From Acidobacteriota bacterium (GTDB lineage Bacteria; Acidobacteriota; Vicinamibacteria; Vicinamibacterales; SCN-69-37): a stretch of 34,278 nucleotides of DNA. A program made the translations under genes and the position numbers. This document shows, piece by piece, positions 16,892 to 24,453 of the stretch. The notes beneath the pieces were generated by a model that was given only the letters and a program-made list of their open reading frames with translations, did no database searches and was not told where the DNA came from. The stretch is from positions 1 to 34,278 of the forward strand of contig JAKALV010000003.1 of the NCBI GenBank assembly GCA_021824055.1. Reading direction: 5' to 3'. Each line of letters opens with the position of its first letter. Within the stretch, counting starts at the first letter, position 1.

Positions 16892-16897
16892 AGTATA
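16892..16897 (-). promoter_or_regulatory. Probable -10 box of the hrcA operon
   Basis: TATACT on the minus strand lies 1 nt upstream of the CIRCE palindrome, placing the transcription start inside the operator. No good -35 hexamer is seen at 16-18 nt spacing. The region further upstream is made of heptanucleotide repeats. Confidence 0.5.
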
Positions 16898-16905
16898 ACG
16901 CATCG

Positions 16906-16992
16906 GCAATCGGGGAATCTCCAATCGGTAATCTGGGATCGCCAATCGGGCAATTGCGGAATCGGCTGATCGGGGAATCGGGGAATCGGCGG
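16906..16992. repeat. Degenerate AATCGGGG array, upstream of hrcA
   Basis: Imperfect repeats of a 7-9 nt unit around AATCGGGG on the plus strand, clearest at 16969-16989 where it is in tandem. The array fills the gap between the hrcA promoter and the stop of the four-helix-bundle gene. A related array in inverted orientation lies at 17519-17644. Confidence 0.75.
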
Positions 16993-16993
16993 T

Positions 16994-17395
16994 TCAGCTG
17001 CGCCGAGTGCGGCGCTTGAGTTCTCGATCCGCCGCCTCCCGGCGGCGCGCGGTTGATAGGGCTGCCGTCAGGATTGCCGTGAGCTCGGTGGCCTCGGCGT
17101 AGAGTCCGGCGTGATTGTCAGTGGCGTCCGACGGCACGGCCGCCGATTGCTCCAGGTACTTCAACCAGGCTTGGCTCTCATCGATTTCTTCCACGGCCAG
17201 GCCCAGCTTCGAGGTGAATTCGGCATGCGACCGGGCTCGCCCGGCTGACCGGTGATTGGCCATCGCCGATGACGCCGCGCGACTGAGTTGGCTGGCTGTG
17301 TCCCGCGTCGCGGGGTCCCTGAACAGCGGCCGGCAGAAGATGGCCACTGAAGCTGCGTAGTCGGCGAGGCGATCGCGAAGTTCCTGCGGAGTCAC
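16994..17395 (-). CDS. Four-helix-bundle protein of the S23/IVP family
   Basis: Helical protein of 133 residues related to the proteins encoded by 23S rRNA intervening sequences (the family sometimes labelled S23, distantly similar to the Avd protein of diversity-generating retroelements). The best matching part is the central block SAMANHRSAGRARSHAEFTSK followed by LGLAVEEIDESQAWLKYL, which has the family's ANhxEGxgRxSxxEFxxxLxIAxGSxxEtexxL pattern. Several family members bind nucleic acid; the role in free-standing genomic copies is unknown. The gene is not inside an rRNA gene here. It sits alone between two inverted heptanucleotide arrays, with the hrcA operator on one side and a PBP gene on the other, which suggests an inserted cassette. 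Confidence 0.75.
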   Translation of the reverse strand: MTPQELRDRLADYAASVAIFCRPLFRDPATRDTASQLSRAASSAMANHRSAGRARSHAEFTSKLGLAVEEIDESQAWLKYLEQSAAVPSDATDNHAGLYAEATELTAILTAALSTARRREAADRELKRRTRRS

Positions 17396-17518
17396 GCCCA
17401 GGTTGTGTGCACGGCGCCTGCCACACCCGGTCGCCCGAATTCCCGGGAATTCCGACGCCTCACGACCTCAGCGCGGCATTTATTGCACTCCTCAAGCCCG
17501 CGCCGGACGGCAAATTCT

Positions 17519-17644
17519 GCAATCCCCCAATTCCTCAATTCCTCAATTCCCCGATTCCCCGATTCCCCGATTCCCGATTCCCGATTCCCCGATTCCCGAT
17601 TCCCCAATTGGCAATCGAAGATTGCCGATTATCGATTCTCCGAT
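17519..17644. repeat. CCCGATT heptanucleotide array
   Basis: Tandem and near-tandem copies of a 7-8 nt unit (CCCGATT / CCCCGATT) on the plus strand, most regular at 17546-17610, with AATTCCT variants at the left and a degenerate tail to 17644, next to the PBP stop codon. It is the inverted counterpart of the array at 16906-16992. Frames reading through it give meaningless periodic peptides and are not genes. Confidence 0.85.
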
Positions 17645-19990
17645 TCATCGATGGAGAGGGCAGTATTCCCCCGGCTCGGTCCCGGCGAGGAACGCCTCCC
17701 GGATGGTCCGGATGCAGCCCGGCGTGGCGAGCTTGCCGGTGTCCTTGTCGATGTCCACGAACACGAGCCCATCCGGCACGGTGAACGCCTTGTTGCGGTG
17801 TCCGGCGGTGGCGCGCTTCATGAACGCCGTCCAGATCGGCAGCGCGGCCTGGGCGCCGGTGAGACCGATCGGGTTGTTGTTGTCGAAGCCGACCCACACG
17901 GCCGTCAGCAGGTCCGGCGTGAAACCGATGAACCAGGCGTCGCGCTGATCGTTGGTCGTACCGGTCTTGCCGGCCGCGTCGAGCGTGAAGCCCGCCGTGC
18001 GCGCCGCCGCGGCCGTGCCTTCATTGAGCACGCTGCGCATCATGTTCAAGACCAGGTAGGTCGTGTCCGGGCGCGCCACCTGGCGGGCGGGCTCGGGCTT
18101 GATCTTCTTATCCTGGCCGTTTTCGCTGATCCGCGTGATGGCGCGCAGCGGGCGCACGACGCCACCGTTGTCGAAGAGCGTGTAGGCCGACGCCATTTCG
18201 AGCGTCGAGGCTTCGAAGACCCCGAGCGCGATGGACGGATACGGTTTGGCCGGCGAGCCTTCGCCGACCTTGGTCCAGAGATTGGCCACGCGGTCGTAAC
18301 CGGCCTGCTCCGCGACCTTGATGGCGACGATGTTGCGCGAGTGGGCGAGCGCGAACCGCAGGGTGACGGGGCCGTCATATTCGTTCTGATAATTGGTCGG
18401 CGTGTAGGGCTTGCCCTGGTCATCGATCCACGTGGTCGGCTCGTCCACTTCAATCGTAGCCGGTGTCAGGTCGTGGCTGCCGGTCTCGGCCATCTTCTCG
18501 AACGCGGCCAGATACACGAAGGGCTTGAACGTGGAACCCGGCTGCCGGCGCGACGTCACCGCGCGGTTGTACTGCGACTGGTTGTAGCCACGGCCGCCGA
18601 TCATGGCGAGGATGTCGCCCGTCGTCGGGTCGGCGACCACCATCGCCGCCTGCGCGATGTCTTTGCGCTTGCGCGCGAGCAGTTGCTTGTCGACCTGCGC
18701 CAGCCCTTCGGCGAGGGCCTCCTGCGCGAGCCGCTGCAGGTGGACGTCGAGCGTGGTGTAGACGTCCACGGCCGCATCCTTCTTGAGCAGGCCCGCGTAG
18801 CCGTCGTCGACGAGCTGGCTGACGTAGTCGACGAAATACGGCGCCTCGTTCTCCATGGCGCGCGCCGAGATGCCGATCGGCTCGGCCTGGGCTTTCGCCT
18901 TCTCCGCCGGCGTGATGAACCCCGCGTCGGCCATTTCCTTCAGCACGACATTGCGCCGTTCGAGCGCGCGCTCCGGATTGCGGAACGGCGAGAGGCGCGA
19001 GGGCGACTGGATGACGCCCGCGATCGTCGCCGCCTGGGCGATCGAGATGTTGCGCAGGTCCACGCCGAAGAAGATCCGCGAGGCCTCGGCGACGCCGTGG
19101 ATCTCGAACGGGCCGCGCTGGCCGAGCACGACCTCGTTCAGATACAGCTCGAGAATCTGATCCTTGGTCAGCCGCCGCTCCATCACGACGGCGATGAACT
19201 GCTCGGAGAGCTTGCGCCTGAGCGTCTTGGCGGGCGTGAGGAAGGTGTTCTTGACGATCTGCTGCGTCAGCGTGCTGCCGCCGGCCAGATACGTCTTGTC
19301 CCCGCGGAGATTGCGCACCAGGGCGCCGATGGCACCGATCGGATCGATGCCGGGGTGTTCGTAAAAGCGCTTGTCCTCGATCGCCAGCACCGCCTGGATC
19401 ATCCGCTTCGGAATCATGGCGAGCGGCACGTACCGCCGGCGCTCGCCGGTGGCCAGCGCGGCCAGCATGGGCGACTCGAGCGTCAGGCGGGTGAGCGGCT
19501 TGCCCCCCGCGGGCACGATGCGCGTGACCACCGCGCCGGCGCCGCGCGAGAAATCGATCTTGACCAGTTCCGGCGTGGCGCCGGCCTCCGCCTTGGTCAT
19601 CATTTGCAGGCTGGTGGGCGTGGTCGCGAATTCTCCCGGCTGCTCGGCCTTCGGCCGCTCCGAATAGCCCACGTTATTCAGGCGCGACCGCAATTCGGCG
19701 ACCGTGAGCGTCTGCCCCGGATGAATCTCAAAGGCGCGACCGAAGATCCGGGGCATCGGACGGTCCTCGCCGCCGCCGAGCCGCTTGTCGATCATGTGCC
19801 CCACGCTGATCCAGTAGTAGGTCGTGACCGCAATGAGCAGCACCGTGCCGACGCCGACGGCCCACAGCACTCGTTGCATCCACGGGTGCTGACGCCAGGA
19901 GCCCTTGGCTCGCGAGACGGCCGCGGCGCGGGGACGTGCCGGCGGCGTCTTCTTCCGGTCACTGGGCGGGAGGGGCGGACGTGTGGCCAT
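17645..19990 (-). CDS. Class A penicillin-binding protein (bifunctional, PBP1b-like)
   Basis: Bifunctional peptidoglycan synthase, anchored in the inner membrane and acting in the periplasm. The ATG at 19990 gives 781 residues (a TTG at 20005 is possible). Order: basic Pro-rich cytoplasmic tail; one transmembrane helix (about 38-60); a UB2H-like segment (RIFGRAFEIHPGQTLTVAEL), which points to the PBP1b type; the GT51 glycosyltransferase with AIEDKRFYEHPGID, GGSTLTQQIVKN and a YLNEVVLGQ motif; then the transpeptidase with S-T-F-K in RQPGSTFKPFVY (nucleophile Ser), SRN in AHSRNIVA, and KTGTT. The last 40 residues contain a Cys pair (GCIRT and EYCPL). All key residues are present, so it should be active. 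It is divergent from the ROK gene. Confidence 0.95.
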   Translation of the reverse strand: MATRPPLPPSDRKKTPPARPRAAAVSRAKGSWRQHPWMQRVLWAVGVGTVLLIAVTTYYWISVGHMIDKRLGGGEDRPMPRIFGRAFEIHPGQTLTVAELRSRLNNVGYSERPKAEQPGEFATTPTSLQMMTKAEAGATPELVKIDFSRGAGAVVTRIVPAGGKPLTRLTLESPMLAALATGERRRYVPLAMIPKRMIQAVLAIEDKRFYEHPGIDPIGAIGALVRNLRGDKTYLAGGSTLTQQIVKNTFLTPAKTLRRKLSEQFIAVVMERRLTKDQILELYLNEVVLGQRGPFEIHGVAEASRIFFGVDLRNISIAQAATIAGVIQSPSRLSPFRNPERALERRNVVLKEMADAGFITPAEKAKAQAEPIGISARAMENEAPYFVDYVSQLVDDGYAGLLKKDAAVDVYTTLDVHLQRLAQEALAEGLAQVDKQLLARKRKDIAQAAMVVADPTTGDILAMIGGRGYNQSQYNRAVTSRRQPGSTFKPFVYLAAFEKMAETGSHDLTPATIEVDEPTTWIDDQGKPYTPTNYQNEYDGPVTLRFALAHSRNIVAIKVAEQAGYDRVANLWTKVGEGSPAKPYPSIALGVFEASTLEMASAYTLFDNGGVVRPLRAITRISENGQDKKIKPEPARQVARPDTTYLVLNMMRSVLNEGTAAAARTAGFTLDAAGKTGTTNDQRDAWFIGFTPDLLTAVWVGFDNNNPIGLTGAQAALPIWTAFMKRATAGHRNKAFTVPDGLVFVDIDKDTGKLATPGCIRTIREAFLAGTEPGEYCPLHR

Positions 19991-20046
19991 GTCGGCGAAG
20001 GTCAAGTGTACGCCGAGTGTCGCCCGGCACAGGCCGCCGGCGCGGC

Positions 20047-20075
20047 TTGACAGGGGATGAGGCCGGCACTACGGT
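20047..20075 (+). promoter_or_regulatory. Candidate promoter of the ROK gene
   Basis: A perfect -35 hexamer TTGACA (20047-20052), 17-nt spacer and a weak -10 TACGGT (20070-20075). An ATG at 20057 would fall between the two boxes, which favours the next in-frame ATG at 20090 as the start of the ROK protein. Confidence 0.45.
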
Positions 20076-20089
20076 CGTTTCGAACGCGT

Positions 20090-21262
20090 ATGGTCAGCTC
20101 CTCGACGCAACGATTTGATGGGCATGCCGGCACGGGGGCGATCAACGCGCGCCTCGTCCACCGCCAGCGTATTTTCGATGTGGTCCGCAGGTTCGGTCCC
20201 ATCTCACGCGCCGAACTCGCCAAACGGACGCGCCTCAGTCCGCCGACGGTATCGGCCGTGGTGGAGGATCTGGTCCGAGGCGTCCATCTGCTGCGGGAGG
20301 TTGGCGTCGGCGTGGCCCATCGGGGCCGGCCGCCGATGATGCTCTCGACCAATGCCGAATATGGATTCCTCGTCGGCGTGGACATCGGATCCCAAACGCT
20401 GCGCGTGGCACTGGCGGATCTCGAGGGCCGTGTGCTGGCCCGGCTCCGGGCGAAGACCGACGCCGAGTCGCGCGAAGGCGTGCTGCTCCAAATCGAGCGG
20501 TCGATTGAGCGGGTCTTCGCGGACGCGGATCGCGACCTCTCGAAGTTGTTTGCCGTGGGTGTTGGTGCCCCCGGCATGACCAACGTCAATGAAGGCCGCG
20601 TGATTGAGGCGGCGCACCTTCGCGGGTGGGTCGACGTGCCGCTGCGTGACCGTTTGCAGGGCCGGTTCAGCGCGCCCGTGCGCGTGGACAACGACGCGAA
20701 TATGGCGGCGCTCGGCGAGCGGTGGCAGGGCTCGGCCCGCGACATCGACGACTTCGTCTTCATCGCGATCGGCGCCGGCGTGGGCGCCGGCGTCGTCGTC
20801 GGCGGCCGGCTCCATCGGGGCCATCATTGGTATGCGGGAGAAGTCAGCCGCATGAACCTCGACTATCGCGACTGGCAGGTGGACTTCGGCCAGAGCGGAT
20901 ATCTGGAACAACGCGTCGGCGCCGGCGGACCGGGTGGCTGGAAGGCCGTCTTCGATGACGCGGCACGCGGCGACGCGGCCGCGACGGCGATGGTGGAGGA
21001 ACTGGCGATCTATCTGGGCACGGCCGTTGGCAACATCACCACCGTGCTCGACCCGGCGATGGTGGTTTTTGGCGGCGGCTTGAGCCATGCCGGCGCCTCG
21101 CTGATCGAACCGGTGCGCCGCGTTGTCGCGCGCATCGTGCCGAATGTCCCGGCGATCAAGATCTCGGCGCTTGGCGATGACGCCCAGTTGATGGGCGCCC
21201 TGTACTCCGCCCTGGAACTGGCCGAGGCCCGGCTGTTTGCCATCGCCGGGCAGGGCCCATAG
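20090..21262 (+). CDS. ROK-family transcriptional regulator (NagC/XylR type)
   Basis: DNA-binding member of the ROK family, 390 residues from the ATG at 20090 (an ATG at 20057 would fall inside the candidate promoter). The N-terminal winged helix is at about 20-75 (ARLVHRQRIFDVVRRFGPIS, RAELAKRTRLSPPTVSAVVE). The sugar-kinase-like domain follows, with the first phosphate-binding motif FLVGVDIGSQTLRVALADLEG, then GVGAPG, VDNDANMAALGE and IGAGVGAGVVVGGRL. The zinc site is abnormal: where ROK proteins have a CxCGxxGCxE motif, this one reads VDFGQSGYLEQ with no cysteine, and the conserved GEIGH reads GEVSR. It may bind a different ligand or none. Its position 194 nt upstream of the TonB receptor suggests control of that gene. 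Confidence 0.88.
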   Translation: MVSSSTQRFDGHAGTGAINARLVHRQRIFDVVRRFGPISRAELAKRTRLSPPTVSAVVEDLVRGVHLLREVGVGVAHRGRPPMMLSTNAEYGFLVGVDIGSQTLRVALADLEGRVLARLRAKTDAESREGVLLQIERSIERVFADADRDLSKLFAVGVGAPGMTNVNEGRVIEAAHLRGWVDVPLRDRLQGRFSAPVRVDNDANMAALGERWQGSARDIDDFVFIAIGAGVGAGVVVGGRLHRGHHWYAGEVSRMNLDYRDWQVDFGQSGYLEQRVGAGGPGGWKAVFDDAARGDAAATAMVEELAIYLGTAVGNITTVLDPAMVVFGGGLSHAGASLIEPVRRVVARIVPNVPAIKISALGDDAQLMGALYSALELAEARLFAIAGQGP

Positions 21263-21271
21263 GGCGCTGGA

Positions 21272-21293
21272 CTTAATTAAGCTTGTTTATAAA
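21272..21293. promoter_or_regulatory. AT-rich palindromic operator/promoter candidate before the TonB receptor
   Basis: In a GC-rich window, 21272-21297 is strikingly AT-rich. It holds a perfect 10-bp palindrome CTTAATTAAG (21272-21281) and an 8-bp palindrome TTTATAAA (21286-21293) that could serve as -10. It lies between the ROK gene stop and the receptor start, a plausible place for a ROK repressor operator. Confidence 0.45.
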
Positions 21294-21456
21294 ATAGATT
21301 CCACGAGGACCCCGCTCCGGATGCAGAATGTCCCCAAGCGGTAATCCTGCTGCGTTTCTGAGCACCGGTTTTGGGCCCGGCCGGTGCCACCGCATACTGA
21401 GGCACCGGGTGGCGGATCGGCCGCGAACCCGCGTAGTGAGAGTCAAGGAGCATTGC

Positions 21457-24354
21457 ATGTTTCGTCGAATGATCGGGATGGTGGCGGCGGTGATGCTGGC
21501 CGGGGCGGTTCCGGCGGCGGCGCAGTCGCAGGCGACCAACGGCACGATTGAAGGTATCGTGCGCGACGCGTCCGGAGGAGTGCTGCCGGGGGTGACGGTG
21601 ACCGTCAAGAACGTGGACACCGGCCTGGAGCGCGTTGTGATCAGTAATGAAGCGGGCGCGTTTCGCGCGCCGCTGCTGCCACTGGGCGGATATTCCGTGC
21701 GTGCCGAGTTGCAGGGTTTCAAGAGTTTCGAACAGCAGGGTTTGTCCCTGTCGGCCGGTCAAACCGCCGTCGTCAACGTGACCCTCGCGGTCGGCAACGT
21801 GTCGGAAACCGTGACGGTGACGAGCGAAGCGCCCATCGCGCAGCCCGGAAAGATCGACCTCGGCCGAACGATCAACAGCGAGGAAATCCACAATCTGCCC
21901 CTGCCGTCGCGCAATCCGTACAACTTCGCGTTTCTCCAGGCCAACGTGACCGGCTACGAGAACAATGAGTTCGGCGTCCCGCGCATCAATGCCAATGGCT
22001 CGCAGATGCACACCAACTACCAGCTGGACGGCAACACGAACACCGAGAAGGACCGTGCCGGCCTCCGGTTGCTGCCGGTGTCCGAGGTGCTGGTGCGCGA
22101 GGTCAAGGTCATCACCAACGGCTTCGCGCCGGAATTCGGCCAGACGACGGGCATGGTCTACAACGCCATCACGCCATCGGGCACCAACAAGTTCAGCGGG
22201 TCGGCGAGCTACCGGTTCAAGCGCAACAACATGTCGGCGGCGCCGTTCTACCTCAAGGCCGGCGTGCGCAAGCCCGACACGGTGGCAGACGACGTGACGG
22301 CGACCTTGGGCGGTCCGATTGCAAAGGACAGGACGCACTTCTACGCCGCCTACGAATTCGTGAATCGCAGCCTCATCACGGGGGGGCAGGTCATCACGGT
22401 TGCGGCGGCCGACGCGGCGGCGCTGGGCATCACGCTGCCGGCCGACGGCGTCATTCCGGCGCATCAGCGCGTGAACTTCGGTTTTGGCAAGATCGACCAC
22501 GAACTGAGCAAGAATTCGCACCTCGCCGTGCGCTACTTCCTGTTCAAGAATTTCTCGCCGGCGAACATCGGCGGCGGTCTCACCACGCCGGATCGCGTGA
22601 CCGACTTTACGGACCGCATGGATTCGGCGTCCGCGCAGATGACGACGACCCTGGGCAAGACCTCGTTGAACGAACTCCGCGTCCAGTACGCGCGGCGGCA
22701 TCAGTTCCGCACGGCGGGCGCGACGGCGGCAACGGGGCCCGCGATCGTGGTGTCGGGCAAGGCCAATTTCGGCGGCCCGCGCGCGGGTGGCGGCAACGAC
22801 ATTGGCTTCGACTTCAACCAGGGCATCTGGCAGGTGGTCGACAACGTGTCCGTGCTGCGCGGCCGTCACGCCTTCAAAGTCGGCATCGATGCGCAGCTGA
22901 TCGCCGACGACCGGGTCAAGGGCGATCGGTTCATGTATACCTTCCCGACCATCGCCGCGTATCTCGCGGCGCAGGGCGGGACGAACAAGTACGGTTACAC
23001 GTCCTTGCAGCAGCAGTTCGGCAACGTCAGCGCGAGCTACAACTCGGGCTTCTACGGGTTTTTCCTGCAGGACGACTGGCAGGTCTCGCCGCAGGTGAAG
23101 GTGCTGTACGGCCTGCGCTACGATCTGTTCGACGTGCCGTCGGCGCGGCCGTTTGCGGCCAACAAGTACTCGCAGAATTTCGTGATCGACAAGAACAACA
23201 TCGCGCCGCGCGTGGGAATGTCCTGGTCGATTGACCAGAGCGCGCGCACTGTGCTGCGCGCTTCGACGGGCCTGATGTTCGAGCCGCCGCTGCTGGACTT
23301 CTACGACAACGCCATCCTGAGCAATGGCGATCCGGCCAGCTACACCGTGTCGGTCGCCGGGTCGGCCGCCGGTGCGCCCGCGTACCCGACCAGTCTCGCG
23401 GCGCCGCCGGCTGGGTTCGTCCTGCCGCGTCAGAGCATCATGGCCGTTGACCCGAACTTCAAGACGCAGCAGGCCTGGTTGACCAACGTGCAGCTCGAGC
23501 ACGCGCTGAGCAGCGACATCTCGGTGGCGGCCGGCTACGTCAATTCGATCGGTCGCAACCTGCCGGTGCTCGTCGACGTGAACCTGATTCCGACCGGGGC
23601 GACGCTCGGCGACGGGCGTCCGATCTACTCGACGACGGTGAGCGCGGCGACCCGCGTGGACCCGACGTTTGATCACGTCAACGTGTTTCAGTCAATCGGC
23701 GAGTCGACATACAACGCCGCCACGTTCACGTTGACCAAGCGCATGACGCATGGCTGGCAGGGACAGGCCACCTATACGCTTGCGCGCGGCACGGATACGT
23801 CGCCGTTGACGGGCAGCTATGTCGTCGCCAGCGGAGACGACCGCATGTCGGATCCGTCGAACCTCGCGCGCGACAAGGGCGTGTCGCCCTTCAACCAGAC
23901 GCATACGTTCGTCCTCTCCGCGGTCCTGGCGCCATCGATCAGCGGCAGCGGCCTCGGTGCGATGCTGGCCAACAACAACCAGCTCGGCATCATCCTGCAG
24001 GCCAATAGCGGCCTCCCGTTCAACGTGCGGTCGAACCTGGACCTCAACAAGGACGGCGTGACCAACGACCGGCCGCTGAACATCGACCGGAACACCGGCC
24101 GGTTGGGCAACGTGCTGAATCTGGATCTGCGCTACTCGCGGTTCATTCCTCTCAGAAACGGACGGAAGATCGAAGCGTTTCTCGAGGCCAAGAACCTGGG
24201 GAACCGGCTGAACGTGGCCGGGGTGAACCGCGTGGTGACCACGGATGCGGCCGGCGTTCCGGCGATAGCCATCGCGACGCCCGCGGTGGGCTTTGCCGGC
24301 ACGAGCGCCTACGATCAGCGGCTGGTGCAGGTGGGGTTCAAGTTTGTCTTCTAG
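21457..24354 (+). CDS. TonB-dependent receptor with N-terminal carboxypeptidase-regulatory domain (Oar-like)
   Basis: Outer-membrane protein, 965 residues. The ATG at 21457 is fixed by an AAGGAG ribosome binding site 6 nt upstream and by the signal peptide that follows, cleaved near AAAQSQA. Residues about 27-115 form a carboxypeptidase-regulatory-like beta domain (GTIEGIVRDASGGVLPGVTV, later GGYSVRAELQGFKSF). A plug-like segment follows (about 130-270, with PLPSRNPYNF and YQLDGNTNTEKDRAG), then a long beta-barrel with many aromatic-ended strands. The protein ends in phenylalanine (VGFKFVF), as outer-membrane barrels do. Such receptors import large substrates with TonB-ExbBD energy. The substrate is unknown, and no SusD-like or degradative partner is adjacent. 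The ROK regulator upstream hints at a carbohydrate ligand. Confidence 0.93.
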   Translation: MFRRMIGMVAAVMLAGAVPAAAQSQATNGTIEGIVRDASGGVLPGVTVTVKNVDTGLERVVISNEAGAFRAPLLPLGGYSVRAELQGFKSFEQQGLSLSAGQTAVVNVTLAVGNVSETVTVTSEAPIAQPGKIDLGRTINSEEIHNLPLPSRNPYNFAFLQANVTGYENNEFGVPRINANGSQMHTNYQLDGNTNTEKDRAGLRLLPVSEVLVREVKVITNGFAPEFGQTTGMVYNAITPSGTNKFSGSASYRFKRNNMSAAPFYLKAGVRKPDTVADDVTATLGGPIAKDRTHFYAAYEFVNRSLITGGQVITVAAADAAALGITLPADGVIPAHQRVNFGFGKIDHELSKNSHLAVRYFLFKNFSPANIGGGLTTPDRVTDFTDRMDSASAQMTTTLGKTSLNELRVQYARRHQFRTAGATAATGPAIVVSGKANFGGPRAGGGNDIGFDFNQGIWQVVDNVSVLRGRHAFKVGIDAQLIADDRVKGDRFMYTFPTIAAYLAAQGGTNKYGYTSLQQQFGNVSASYNSGFYGFFLQDDWQVSPQVKVLYGLRYDLFDVPSARPFAANKYSQNFVIDKNNIAPRVGMSWSIDQSARTVLRASTGLMFEPPLLDFYDNAILSNGDPASYTVSVAGSAAGAPAYPTSLAAPPAGFVLPRQSIMAVDPNFKTQQAWLTNVQLEHALSSDISVAAGYVNSIGRNLPVLVDVNLIPTGATLGDGRPIYSTTVSAATRVDPTFDHVNVFQSIGESTYNAATFTLTKRMTHGWQGQATYTLARGTDTSPLTGSYVVASGDDRMSDPSNLARDKGVSPFNQTHTFVLSAVLAPSISGSGLGAMLANNNQLGIILQANSGLPFNVRSNLDLNKDGVTNDRPLNIDRNTGRLGNVLNLDLRYSRFIPLRNGRKIEAFLEAKNLGNRLNVAGVNRVVTTDAAGVPAIAIATPAVGFAGTSAYDQRLVQVGFKFVF

Positions 24355-24394
24355 TTAAGGCAGAAGGCAAAAGGCAGAAACACGGCAAAAACAA

Positions 24395-24430
24395 AGGCAG
24401 ATGCCGGAAACGCCGGCGTCTGCCTTTTTT
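24395..24430 (+). terminator. Rho-independent terminator after the TonB receptor
   Basis: A 13-bp stem (24395-24407 with 24413-24425, one G-T pair), 5-nt loop AAACG, then a run of six T to 24430. It lies 40 nt after the receptor stop and just before the argH ribosome binding site. The 40 nt in front contain AAGGCAG-type short repeats. Confidence 0.9.
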
Positions 24431-24453
24431 GTATTATCCGAGAGGACCATGTT

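Noticed and set aside
17519-17644. Possible CRISPR array
   Set aside because: The unit is 7-8 nt and tandem with no spacers, and no cas gene is present; it is a simple sequence repeat.
17405-20050. 881-codon frame opposite the PBP
   Set aside because: Shadow of the PBP gene; the start region is translated repeat array.
21277-23676. 799-codon frame opposite the TonB receptor
   Set aside because: Shadow; the receptor has a ribosome binding site, signal peptide and terminator.
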